From assembly GCA_014268975.2 (NCBI GenBank), contig CP077096.1, positions 3,323,501-3,387,500 on the forward strand: DNA of 64,000 nt, in the 5' to 3' direction. Made by a program: the position numbers and the translations under genes. The notes under the pieces were generated by a model. That model was given only the letters and a program-made list of their open reading frames with translations, was not told the origin of the DNA and did not search any database. Below are positions 34,372 through 42,963 of this stretch, piece by piece. Positions within the stretch are counted from its first letter, which is position 1; every line of letters starts with the position of its first letter. Origin of the DNA: Pseudomonas wayambapalatensis. GTDB lineage: Bacteria; Pseudomonadota; Gammaproteobacteria; Pseudomonadales; Pseudomonadaceae.

Positions 34372-36011
34372 GAAAGCTGTCCTTCGGCAGTGGGCTTGGT
34401 GGTGGCAGCAGCGCGACCGGCCAACAGGCGGTCGAGCCAGTCCGGGTCCATCTGCGGTTCGCAAGAGAACAGCAGCCCGGTGTAATCCTGATAAGGCGGG
34501 GTAAAGATCGACTCGCGCCGCCCCTGATCCACCACCCTGCCCCGCTGCATCACCATCACCTCGTCGGCGATGGCGCGCACCGTGGCCACATCGTGGGTGA
34601 TGAACAGGTAGGCCACGCCCAACTGGCGCTGGATGCGGTCGAGCAGCTTGAGCACACCTTCGGCCACCAACTGATCGAGGGCCGAAGTCACCTCGTCGCA
34701 GATGATCAGTTGCGGCTCGGCGGCCAGCGCGCGGGCGATGCACACCCGCTGCTTCTGCCCGCCGGACAGTTCGCGTGGCTGACGCTCCATGAACCTGGCA
34801 GGGTCCAGCTCGATCATCTCCAGCAGCTCGGCGACCCGCTCGCGCAGCGCCCTGCCCTTGAGCCCCAGGTAGAACGCCAGGGGCCGGCCGATGATGTCGA
34901 CGATGCGCTGGCGTGGATTGAGCGCGGTGTCGGGGATCTGGTAGATCATCTGGATGCGCCGCAACTGTTCCTTGCTGCGCCGGCGGTAGTCGGTCGGCAA
35001 GGCTTCACCGTCGTACAGCACCTGGCCGCTGCTCGGTTGCAGGAGCCCGGTAATCAGCCGCGCAGTGGTGCTCTTGCCGCTGCCGGACTCGCCGATCACC
35101 GCCAGCGTCTGGCCGCGTTGCAGCTTGAGCGAGACATCATGCAGCACCGGCTGGGCACCGTAGCTGGCCGAGGCGTTGCGCACCTCGAGCAGTGGCCGGG
35201 TCTGCGCCTGGCTGGGCTTGGGTTCGGTATGGAAGCTGCGTACCGCCCACAGCGAGCGGGTGTAGTCCTGACTCGGGGCACCGAGCATGGTGCGGGTGGC
35301 GGCTTCTTCGACCAGGCTGCCGTGGCGCAGCACCATGATGCGGTCGGCGATCTGCGCCACCAGGGCCAGGTCGTGGCTGATGTACAACGCTGCGCTGCCG
35401 AAGCGCTTGACCGCATCGCGAATGGCGGCGATCACTTCGATCTGGGTGGTCACGTCGAGCGCGGTGGTCGGCTCGTCGAACACGATCAGGTCCGGGTGGC
35501 AGGCCATGGCCATGGCGGTCATCACGCGCTGCAGTTGGCCGCCAGAGACCTGGTGCGGGTAACGCCGGCCGATATTTTCCGGATCCGGCAGGCGCAGCAC
35601 ACGGTACAGCTCGACCGCCTCGGCCTCGGCGGTGGCGCGGTCGATACCGCCATTGACCACGGCGGTTTCCACATGCTGGTCGATCAAGCGATGCGCCGGG
35701 TTGAACGACGCCGCGGCGCTCTGCGCCACATAGGCGACCCGCAGGCCGCGCAGCTTGCGCAACACCTCGGGGGCCGCGCCGACCAATTCCTGGCCGTCGA
35801 AGCACACCGAGCCACGGGCGATGCGGCAGCCGTCGCGCACGTAACCCATCGCGGCCAGGCCAAGGGTCGACTTGCCGGCCCCCGATTCGCCGATCAAACC
35901 CAGCACCTCGCCACGCTGCAGGGTCAGGTCGATGCCCTTGACCAACGGATGCCAGGCGTCGTCGGAGTGACCTTCGATGTGCAGGTCGCGGATTTCCAGT
36001 AGCGATTTCAT
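34368..36011 (-). CDS. Peptide-type ABC importer ATPase with two fused nucleotide-binding domains
   Basis: 547 aa from the ATG at 36011; a longer frame upstream lies inside the permease genes and is not real. It joins two ATPase domains that are separate in DppD/DppF. The first has GESGAGKST and VSGGQLQR; the second, from about residue 290, has GESGSGKST, LSGGQKQR and LIICDEVTSALD. The linker is short. The domain after each signature fits the oligopeptide/dipeptide subfamily. It energises the permeases encoded just upstream; its stop overlaps the quinone reductase start. Confidence 0.93.
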   Translation of the reverse strand: MKSLLEIRDLHIEGHSDDAWHPLVKGIDLTLQRGEVLGLIGESGAGKSTLGLAAMGYVRDGCRIARGSVCFDGQELVGAAPEVLRKLRGLRVAYVAQSAAASFNPAHRLIDQHVETAVVNGGIDRATAEAEAVELYRVLRLPDPENIGRRYPHQVSGGQLQRVMTAMAMACHPDLIVFDEPTTALDVTTQIEVIAAIRDAVKRFGSAALYISHDLALVAQIADRIMVLRHGSLVEEAATRTMLGAPSQDYTRSLWAVRSFHTEPKPSQAQTRPLLEVRNASASYGAQPVLHDVSLKLQRGQTLAVIGESGSGKSTTARLITGLLQPSSGQVLYDGEALPTDYRRRSKEQLRRIQMIYQIPDTALNPRQRIVDIIGRPLAFYLGLKGRALRERVAELLEMIELDPARFMERQPRELSGGQKQRVCIARALAAEPQLIICDEVTSALDQLVAEGVLKLLDRIQRQLGVAYLFITHDVATVRAIADEVMVMQRGRVVDQGRRESIFTPPYQDYTGLLFSCEPQMDPDWLDRLLAGRAAATTKPTAEGQLS

Positions 36012-36013
36012 GC

Positions 36014-36841
36014 TCAGCACTCCTTCAGGCCGCTGGACTTGTGCAGCACCCAGTCCACGACGAAATTCACGCTCACGGTGATCAACGCCACCGCCAGCGC
36101 CGGCAGCAGCGGGCTGACATCGCCGAAAGTGATCAGCACGGCGTTGTCGCGCACCATGCTGCCCCAATCGGCGGTGGGCGGCTGGATGCCCAGGCCGAGG
36201 AACGACAGTGCACTGATGAACAGGAAGACAAAGCAGAAGCGCAGGCCGAACTCGGCGATCAAGGGCGCGGCGGCATTGGGCAGCACCTCGCGGGTGACCA
36301 GCCACCACAGCCCCTCCCCGCGCAGCCGCGCGGCCTCGACGAAGTCCTGCACCACCACGCTCATTGCCACCGCCCGCGACAGGCGGAACACCCGGGTGGC
36401 ATCGAGCAGCGCGATCACCAGCACCAGCGAGGTGGTGGTGGTGCCGACCACGCTGAGGATCAACAGGGCGAAGATCAGTTGCGGGATGGCCATGAGGATG
36501 TCCACGACCCGCGACATGCCCTGGTCGATCCAGCCACCGCGGATCGCCGCCACCAGCCCGCAGAACCCGCCCAGGGCGAAGGCCAGCACAGTGGTCAGGA
36601 AAGCGATGCCGAGGGTATTGCGCGCGCCATAAACCAGGCGGCTGAACATGTCGCGGCCCAGGTTGTCGGTGCCGAGCAGGAACTGCCCGCCCCAGGGAGC
36701 GAAGCCCTCGCCGACCACTTCGGTCTCGCCGAACGGCGCCACCAGCGGCGCGAACAGCGCAACCAGTACATACAGCAGGATCACCAGCAGGCCGAACTTG
36801 GCACTCAGCGGCGCACGGCGCAATTGCGTGTACAGGCTCAT
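36014..36841 (-). CDS. Peptide/nickel-type ABC transporter permease (DppC-like)
   Basis: 275-aa inner-membrane protein with about six segments. It carries FLLGTDNLGRDMFSRLVYGA, diagnostic of the DppC/OppC branch, and the coupling loop EAARLRGEGLWWLVTREVLPN. It ends 2 bases before the ATPase start and follows the DppB-like gene by 3 bases, so all are one operon. Forms the channel with the DppB-like protein. Confidence 0.92.
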   Translation of the reverse strand: MSLYTQLRRAPLSAKFGLLVILLYVLVALFAPLVAPFGETEVVGEGFAPWGGQFLLGTDNLGRDMFSRLVYGARNTLGIAFLTTVLAFALGGFCGLVAAIRGGWIDQGMSRVVDILMAIPQLIFALLILSVVGTTTTSLVLVIALLDATRVFRLSRAVAMSVVVQDFVEAARLRGEGLWWLVTREVLPNAAAPLIAEFGLRFCFVFLFISALSFLGLGIQPPTADWGSMVRDNAVLITFGDVSPLLPALAVALITVSVNFVVDWVLHKSSGLKEC

Positions 36842-36844
36842 GGG

Positions 36845-37804
36845 CTACCCCTTCGGATGCATCAGGCGCGGGTTGCTGGCGATCGACAGCACGTCGGCAC
36901 TGGTGTTGAGCAGGATGTAGGTGGCGGCGAAGATCAGGCTGCAGGCCTGCACCACCGGGATGTCGCGCTTGGCCACCGAGTCGACCAGCAACTGGCCCAG
37001 GCCTGGGTAGACGAACACCACCTCGACCACCACCACGCCCACCACCAGGTACGCCAGGTTCAGCGCTACCACGTTGACGATCGGCGCCAGGGCGTTGGGC
37101 AAGGCGTGGCGGAAGATGATCCGCGCCTGGCCGATGCCCTTGAGCCGGGCCATCTCGATATAGGGGCTGGCGAGCAGGTTGATCAGCGAGGCGCGAGTCA
37201 TGCGCATCATTTGCGCCACCACCACCAGGCTCAGGGTAAGCACCGGCAGCAGCGAGCGCTCCAGAACCTCGCCGAGGGAGGCATCCGGGGAGAGGTTGGA
37301 GATGCTTGGCAGCCAGGCCAGCTTCACCGCGAACACCAGGATCAGGATGTAGGCGACGAAGAACTCCGGGAACGACACCGCGCTCAGGGCGCTGGTGTTG
37401 AGCAGCCGGTCGAACCAACTGTTGCGATACAGAGCGGCCAGCATGCCCAGCAGCAGCGCCAGCGGCACCGACACCAGCGCCGCCAGCAGCGCCAGGCTGA
37501 AGGTGTTGCCCAGGCGAGCGCCGATCAGCTCGGCGATTGGCCGCTGGTTGGCCAGCGACACACCGAGGTCGCCTTGCAGCAGTTGCCAGCCCCAGTGGAA
37601 GAAGCGCGTCAGCGCTGGCTGGTCCAGGCCCAGCTGCAGGCGCAGCGCAGCCACGGTTTCCGGCGTTGCGGCCTGGCCGAGCATGGCCTGGGCCACGTCG
37701 CCCGGAAGCATGCCCACCGCCAGGAAGATGATCACCGACACCGCCAGCAGCGACAGCAGGCCCAGGGCCAGGCGCTGTGCGAGCAGTTTGCAGAGACTAT
37801 TCAC
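36845..37804 (-). CDS. Peptide/nickel-type ABC transporter permease (DppB-like)
   Basis: 319-aa inner-membrane protein with six segments. The start LAQRLALGLLSLLAVSVIIF and the first periplasmic region GDVAQAMLGQAATPETVAAL are typical of the DppB/OppB branch. The coupling loop is in EMARLKGIGQARIIFRHALPN. Follows the binding-protein gene by 27 bases on the same strand. Confidence 0.92.
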   Translation of the reverse strand: MNSLCKLLAQRLALGLLSLLAVSVIIFLAVGMLPGDVAQAMLGQAATPETVAALRLQLGLDQPALTRFFHWGWQLLQGDLGVSLANQRPIAELIGARLGNTFSLALLAALVSVPLALLLGMLAALYRNSWFDRLLNTSALSAVSFPEFFVAYILILVFAVKLAWLPSISNLSPDASLGEVLERSLLPVLTLSLVVVAQMMRMTRASLINLLASPYIEMARLKGIGQARIIFRHALPNALAPIVNVVALNLAYLVVGVVVVEVVFVYPGLGQLLVDSVAKRDIPVVQACSLIFAATYILLNTSADVLSIASNPRLMHPKG

Positions 37805-37831
37805 CGTACGGTCCTCGCAACGAAATGGGGT

Positions 37832-39433
37832 TCAGGCCTGCCACCAGCGCTCGATCAGGCGCAGGCCGTCCAGCTCACCGTAAGGTGCGGTGACACCGCC
37901 GTGCATCACCCGCCTGGAGCGCGCCGCGACGGAGCTTGCGAACAGCGGCACGATGGCGCCGCCATCGTCGCGGCACAGCGCCTGCATTTCGTTGTACATC
38001 TCCTGGCGCAGCGGCGCGTTCATCTCGCCACGGGCGGCATTGAGCAACTGGTTGAAGCGCGGGTTGTCCCAGTGCGTCTCGTTCCATGCCGCGCCCTTGG
38101 CATAGCCGATGCTGAACATGCGGTCGGCGGTCAGGCTCGAGTACCAGAACGAAGTGGTGAACGGCTGCTTCATCCACACATTGGTGAAAAAGCCGTCGGC
38201 CGGCTCGCGTACCACGTCGATGTCGATACCGGCCTTGCGCGCCTGCTCCTTGAACAGCACCGAGGCGTCGACCGCGCCGGTGTAGGCGGCATCGGAGGCC
38301 TGCAGGCGTACCTTGAGGCTGTCCATGCCGGCCTGCTTGAGGTAGAAGCGCGCCTTGTCGGCGTCGTATACGCGCTGCTCCAGGGCCGTGTTGATGAAGC
38401 GGCTGCCGGGCTGGATCGGGTGGTCGTTGCCGATCTGGCCGTAGCCGTACAGCACCGAGGTCAGCAAGGCCTGGCGGTCGATGGCGTGCTTGAGCGCCAG
38501 GCGCACGTTGTTGTCCTGGAACTGCGCGGCGTCGCAGAGCATGGGGAAGGTGTAGTGCTGGGCGCCCTTGGTTTCCTCGATCACCAGTTGCGGGTTGCGC
38601 TTGAGCAGCGCCACGGTCTTGAGGTCGACCTTGTTGATCACGTCCACCTGGCCTGTGACCAGGGCATTGACCCGCGCCGCGCCATCGGCGATGGACAGCA
38701 GCTCGGCGCTGGCAAAGTGCGCCCGGCCCGGCTTCCAGTAATCGGGGCTGCGTACCAGGTCCATGCGCACGCCCGGCTCGAAGTGCTTGAGGCGATAGCC
38801 GCCCGTGCCAGTGCCGGCCTGCCAGTCGGCGGCGCCGTCCTTGGCGGGCATGATCACCAGGTGATAGTCGGCGACCACATAGGGGAAATCGGCGTTGCCC
38901 GAGTGCAGTTCGAACACCACGGTGGCGGCGTCCTGGGCACGCACCACGGCAACATCACCGAGGACGGTCTTGGCAGCCGAGGTGGATTTCTCGCCCAGGT
39001 GGTGCTGGATCGAAGCGACCACATCGCCGGCATCGAGGCTCTTGCCGTCGTGGAAGGTCACGCCCTGGCGCAGGAAGAAGGTCCAGACCTTGGCATCGGG
39101 GGTGGACTCCCAGCGTTCGGCCAGCTCCGGGATGGCGGTGCCGTCGACGCTGATTTCGCTGAGGGTGTTGTAGACCGCCGAGAAGCCGACGAAGGTGAAG
39201 GTGTCGGCCCAGGTGCCGGGGTCACGCGAGTCGGTGGTGCTGCCCCCGGCCAGCCCCATGCGCAGGGTGCCGCCAGCCTTGGGTGTGGCCTGCTCGGCCC
39301 AGCCCGGCATGGGCAGGCCCAGGGAGAAGGCACCGGCGAAGGTCGCCGCCGCCGCGCTGTACTTGAGGAACTCCCGACGTGGCAGGCCGCCGTCGGGCAT
39401 CGCTTGAGTGATCTTGTTGTTCTTATCGCTCAT
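37832..39433 (-). CDS. Periplasmic substrate-binding protein, SBP family 5
   Basis: 533 aa. The N-terminus carries a twin-arginine signal, LPRREFLKYSAAAATFAGAF (Arg-Arg at residues 19-20), so the protein is probably exported folded. The body follows the oligopeptide/nickel-binding pattern, with RDPGTWADTF near the start and the ETHWDNPRFNQLLNAARGE segment near the C-terminus. Tat export of a binding protein is unusual and hints at a cofactor or early folding. First gene of the five-gene import/quinone reductase operon, divergent from an Rrf2 regulator. Confidence 0.9.
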   Translation of the reverse strand: MSDKNNKITQAMPDGGLPRREFLKYSAAAATFAGAFSLGLPMPGWAEQATPKAGGTLRMGLAGGSTTDSRDPGTWADTFTFVGFSAVYNTLSEISVDGTAIPELAERWESTPDAKVWTFFLRQGVTFHDGKSLDAGDVVASIQHHLGEKSTSAAKTVLGDVAVVRAQDAATVVFELHSGNADFPYVVADYHLVIMPAKDGAADWQAGTGTGGYRLKHFEPGVRMDLVRSPDYWKPGRAHFASAELLSIADGAARVNALVTGQVDVINKVDLKTVALLKRNPQLVIEETKGAQHYTFPMLCDAAQFQDNNVRLALKHAIDRQALLTSVLYGYGQIGNDHPIQPGSRFINTALEQRVYDADKARFYLKQAGMDSLKVRLQASDAAYTGAVDASVLFKEQARKAGIDIDVVREPADGFFTNVWMKQPFTTSFWYSSLTADRMFSIGYAKGAAWNETHWDNPRFNQLLNAARGEMNAPLRQEMYNEMQALCRDDGGAIVPLFASSVAARSRRVMHGGVTAPYGELDGLRLIERWWQA

Positions 39434-39497
39434 GGCATTGCCCCTGTTGAACCGCTGGAAAGAAGGATCGCAGGCATCGATGACCGAATATTTGTAA

Positions 39498-39512
39498 TTG
39501 TCATCGTGACAA
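39498..39512. promoter_or_regulatory. Dyad between the binding-protein and Rrf2 genes
   Basis: TTGTCA-TCG-TGACAA is a perfect 15-base inverted repeat, extended by less exact TTTGTAA and AAATACA flanks. It lies 65 bases before the binding-protein start and 85 before the Rrf2 start, in a 163-base AT-richer gap. It is the best candidate for the Rrf2 operator acting on both genes. Confidence 0.65.
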
Positions 39513-39596
39513 ATACATTAGACTCATTGGCATACCCCTGCCAAGATGGATTTTCACAGGGACACCGACTTTGCGATTCACCAGGGATTTTTACCG

Positions 39597-40037
39597 ATGA
39601 GCCAATCGACCCGTCTGATCACCGCCTCGTACATCCTCTCGTTCGTGGCCGCCAACGCGCCGCAGAAACTGCGCACCGAGACCATCGCCAAGTGGGTCAA
39701 GGTGCACCCGACACGGGTGCGCAGCCTGGCTTCGCAGATGGTCAAGGCCAACATTCTCAAGTCCTGGCGCGGTGCCCAGGGCGGCCTCACCCTCGCCCGC
39801 CCGGCCAGCGAGATCACCCTGCGCGAGGTGTACGACGCGGTGCAGGAGAGCTCGCTGATAGCCGAGAAGATCGACAACCCGTTTTCGGGGATGGAGGATC
39901 ACTGCAAGGTGTTCGAGGTGTTCACCCGGCTGTTTGCGATGCTCGAGGCGAACATGCGCCTGGACCTGGGGGCGATCACGGCGGACCAGTTGTTCGTTGC
40001 GTTTGATCGTCCGGTTGAGGGGGCTGTGGAAGGTTGA
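39597..40037 (+). CDS. Rrf2-family transcriptional regulator without an iron-sulphur Cys triad
   Basis: 146 aa from the ATG at 39597 (AGGGA upstream); an ATG at 39546 lacks a binding site. The winged helix is seen in LRTETIAKWVKVHPTRVRSLASQ and GAQGGLTLARPASEITL. IscR/NsrR-type members bind a cluster through three Cys, but only one Cys (in EDHCKVFE) is present here, so a cluster is unlikely and a ligand or other signal must be sensed. Divergent from the peptide-type import operon, with a dyad between. Confidence 0.85.
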   Translation: MSQSTRLITASYILSFVAANAPQKLRTETIAKWVKVHPTRVRSLASQMVKANILKSWRGAQGGLTLARPASEITLREVYDAVQESSLIAEKIDNPFSGMEDHCKVFEVFTRLFAMLEANMRLDLGAITADQLFVAFDRPVEGAVEG

Positions 40038-40054
40038 TAGGCAGGGTCGGCCCA

Positions 40055-40136
40055 TTCGCGGGCAAGCCCGCTCCCACAGGTAAAGCGCCGCTCTCGAAAC
40101 TGGCGGTGTACCTGTGGGAGCGGGCTTGCCCGCGAA
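40055..40136. repeat. REP pair, P. putida type
   Basis: Two inverted copies of the 26-base element (40055-40080 and 40111-40136) face each other around a 30-base spacer. They sit between the Rrf2 gene and the end of aruH on the opposite strand, where they may stop transcription from both sides. Confidence 0.9.
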
Positions 40137-40149
40137 AGGGCCCTGCGCC

Positions 40150-41343
40150 TCACCCCGTGACCACCCTGCCCTCCAGCACCTGCGCCGCACAGCGGGCAAT
40201 CCGCCGGCAAGCCTCGGTAAGGGCCTCGGCACCCAGCACCAGCCCCAGGCGGATATGCCCCGCCGCACTCGGCCCGAACGCCTCCCCCGCCAGCACCGAC
40301 ACGCCATGCTCCTCCAGCAGCAGGCTGGAAAACGCCTGGGCGCTGAGGCCGGTCTGGCGGATATCGACCATCACGAACATCCCGCCATCGGGCTTGAGCG
40401 CCTTCACCCCCGGGCAATCGGCCAGGCATGCGCAGACCAGGTCGCGCCGCTGCCGATAGGCCTCGCGCATCGCCTCAAGCTCCGGCAGGCGCTGCTCCAG
40501 CGCCACCACTGCGGCATCCTGGATGAAGTCCGGTGAGCCATACAGCATGCACAGCGCCAGGTTCTCCAGGTGCGCGGCCAGCGCTGGCGAGCTGACCACC
40601 CAGCCAACCCGCCAGCCCGTCATGGCGTGGGACTTGGACAGACTGTTCAGCGTCGCCGTCCTGTCGGCCATGCCCGGCAGGCTGCCAGGGCTGATGTGCT
40701 CGCCTTCGTACAACAGCTCGCTGTACACCTCGTCGCTGATCAGCCACAGGTCATGGGCCACGCACAACTCGGCCAGCGCCTCCCAGGTGCTGCGCGGCAG
40801 GCTGGCACCGGAGGGGTTGTGCGGGCTGTTCAGGACCAGCGCACGGGTACGCGGGGTGATGCGCGCGGCAACATCCTCGGCCTGCACGCGAAAACCATGC
40901 TCGGGCTTGACCGGCACCGGCACCACCGTGGCGCCACAGGCGCCGAACACGGCCTCGTAGGTGACGTACATCGGCTCGGCGACGATCACCTCGTCACCCG
41001 GATCGAGCACGCACTGGGCCACGCAGAACAACGCGCACTGGGCACCGGCCAGCACCGTCACCTGATCGGCATCGACGGCCTGGCCGCTGCGCTGCTGGTG
41101 GCGCCGGGCGATGGCCTGGCGCAGGGCATGCTTGCCGCGCACATCGGAGTAATGGGTGTGGCCGTCCTGCAGGCTGTCGATGGCGGCCTGGACGATCGGC
41201 GCCGGGGTGTCGAAGTCCGGGTCGCCCACCGACAGCAGCAGGATGTCGCGGCCCTGAGCCTGCAGCTCGAGGGCGCGGTAGTGGATCTCCCAGGCCGCAG
41301 CGCCGTCACCGGCGATGCGCTGGGTCAGCTTGGAAAAACGCAT
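40150..41343 (-). CDS. aruH: Arginine:pyruvate transaminase
   Basis: 397-aa class I PLP aminotransferase. The opening MRFSKLTQRIAGDGAAAWEI and the segments LSVGDPDFDTPAPIVQAAID and LNSPHNPSGASLPR match P. aeruginosa AruH (from memory), and TLNSLSKSHAMTGWRVGW carries the Schiff-base Lys. It converts L-arginine and pyruvate to 2-ketoarginine and alanine, the first step of the arginine transaminase route. It is the last gene of an operon whose preceding gene is aruI (12 bases upstream), supporting the assignment. Cytosolic. Confidence 0.87.
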   Translation of the reverse strand: MRFSKLTQRIAGDGAAAWEIHYRALELQAQGRDILLLSVGDPDFDTPAPIVQAAIDSLQDGHTHYSDVRGKHALRQAIARRHQQRSGQAVDADQVTVLAGAQCALFCVAQCVLDPGDEVIVAEPMYVTYEAVFGACGATVVPVPVKPEHGFRVQAEDVAARITPRTRALVLNSPHNPSGASLPRSTWEALAELCVAHDLWLISDEVYSELLYEGEHISPGSLPGMADRTATLNSLSKSHAMTGWRVGWVVSSPALAAHLENLALCMLYGSPDFIQDAAVVALEQRLPELEAMREAYRQRRDLVCACLADCPGVKALKPDGGMFVMVDIRQTGLSAQAFSSLLLEEHGVSVLAGEAFGPSAAGHIRLGLVLGAEALTEACRRIARCAAQVLEGRVVTG

Positions 41344-41355
41344 GAAAAGCCTCCA

Positions 41356-42963
41356 TCAATGGGCGCTGGCGTGCCTGAGTTCGATCAGGGTGACGCCGTT
41401 GCGCGCGAATCCGTTCCTGAGGTCCTGCTCCAGCTCATCGAGGCTGCCGGGCTGCGCCACGGCGCAGCCGAAGGCACGGCCCAGGCCGATGAAGTCGGGG
41501 TTGCGCGGCAGCACGCCGATGGGTTCGATATCCAGGCCCAGCATATCGTCGCGGATCTGCCCGAGCGCATCGTTGTTCCACAGCAATACCACCAGCGGCC
41601 GGTCCAGTTCCTCGACCGCCGTGGCCAGCTCCTGCGCGGTGTACAGGAACCCGCCGTCCCCCACCAGCACCAGGCCTGGACGCTCGCCCCCGGTGAACAT
41701 GCCGCCGATCCCCGCCGGTAGACCATAGCCCAGGGTTCCGTACCCCGTGGGATGCAGCCAGCTGCGCGGTGTCTTGCTGGGGAAGGCGTAGTTGCCGGTG
41801 TAGGCCAACTGCGTCATGTCGGTACTGATGAAGGCATTGTCCGGCAACGCCCGGGCCACACGATCGAGAATGCCCTGGTGCAATCGCTGCAACGGCCCAT
41901 GCCCTGCCCTCACCGCCTCGCGCAGACCGGCAACCGCATGGATAGCCGCCGTGGCATCGCGGCGAATATCCGGCAGATGCTCCAGCACCCCGGCCAGGGT
42001 CAGGCGCGCATCACCCTGCAATGCCAGCGCGCACGGGTAGAAATCGTTGAACTTGCGCGGGTCGATATCGATACGAATCAATTCGCCGTTGATCGGCAGG
42101 CGCTCGCGCCAGAAATCGGTGTCGGCCATCTCGGTCCCCACCGCCAGCACCACGTCCGCCTCGGCGATCATCTGCCAGCCCGGCTCCACACACAGGCTCG
42201 CACCGGCACTGAGCGGCGCCTCAGTCGGCAGCAGCCCCTTGCCTGCCACGCTGGTGAACACCGGTGCAGCCAGGCGCTCGCTCAGTACAGACAGCTCGGC
42301 CCCCGCCTGCAGTGCTCCACCGCCCGCGATGATCATCGGGCGCCTGGCAGTGGCCAGCCTGGCCGCCGCCTGATCCAGCACAGTGCGGTCCGGCACGCTG
42401 CGGCCAGGGCGGCGTACCACCTCGGCGCTCCAGTCACGCGCCACCGCTGCCGACAGCACATCCAGCGGCACCGAGATATGCACCGGCCGCGGCCGCTCGC
42501 TGTCGAACACCGCCCAGGCGCGGGCGATCAGCTCAGGCAGGTCTTCCGGGCTCAGGGCCAGCGCCGAGAAGGCGGTGATCGGCGCGGTCATCGCGCGTTG
42601 GTCCTGAGTCTCGTGCAGGCAGCCCCAGCCTTTGCCCAGGCTGGCGCTGTGGTTGACGCTGGAGATCACCAGCAACGGAATCGAGTCGGCGTGGGCCTGG
42701 CCGATGGCAGTGGCGGCATTGGTCACACCGGGGCCGGTGATGACGAAGCACACGCCTGGCTTGCCGCTGATGCGCGCATAGCCGTCGGCCATGAAGCCTG
42801 CGCCCTGCTCGTGGCGGGTCAGCACATGGCGGATACCACTGCCAGGCAGGCCGCGATACAGCTCCAAGGTGTGCACGCCGGGAATGCCGAACACGGTGTC
42901 GACGCCATAGTTGGCCAGCAATCGGACCAGGGCCTGGCCGCCGGTCAAGGGTTTGTCATGCAT
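41356..42963 (-). CDS. aruI: 2-ketoarginine (5-guanidino-2-oxopentanoate) decarboxylase, TPP-dependent
   Basis: 535 aa. The start is set by GAGGAG 6 bases before the second of two ATGs, giving MHDKPLTGGQALVRLL; the first ATG is too close to that site. The acetolactate synthase-like fold has the cofactor-activating Glu in LTRHEQGAGFMADGYA and the TPP-binding motif GDGGFLYTAQELATAVEE...NN. Together with aruH it makes 4-guanidinobutyraldehyde from arginine. The start lies inside the end of the upstream acyl-CoA synthetase gene (overlap of 8 bases), so translation is coupled. Confidence 0.85.
   Translation of the reverse strand: MHDKPLTGGQALVRLLANYGVDTVFGIPGVHTLELYRGLPGSGIRHVLTRHEQGAGFMADGYARISGKPGVCFVITGPGVTNAATAIGQAHADSIPLLVISSVNHSASLGKGWGCLHETQDQRAMTAPITAFSALALSPEDLPELIARAWAVFDSERPRPVHISVPLDVLSAAVARDWSAEVVRRPGRSVPDRTVLDQAAARLATARRPMIIAGGGALQAGAELSVLSERLAAPVFTSVAGKGLLPTEAPLSAGASLCVEPGWQMIAEADVVLAVGTEMADTDFWRERLPINGELIRIDIDPRKFNDFYPCALALQGDARLTLAGVLEHLPDIRRDATAAIHAVAGLREAVRAGHGPLQRLHQGILDRVARALPDNAFISTDMTQLAYTGNYAFPSKTPRSWLHPTGYGTLGYGLPAGIGGMFTGGERPGLVLVGDGGFLYTAQELATAVEELDRPLVVLLWNNDALGQIRDDMLGLDIEPIGVLPRNPDFIGLGRAFGCAVAQPGSLDELEQDLRNGFARNGVTLIELRHASAH

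Noticed and set aside
36012..37418. N-terminal extension of the fused ABC ATPase
   Set aside because: The frame stays open through the two permease genes, but the ATPase family begins at the ATG at 36011 and the extension is low-complexity.
36041..40006. Open frame of 1321 codons on the + strand
   Set aside because: It runs antisense to the binding protein, permease and Rrf2 genes, is rich in His, Gln and Arg without motifs, and has no ribosome binding site: a shadow of high-GC coding DNA.
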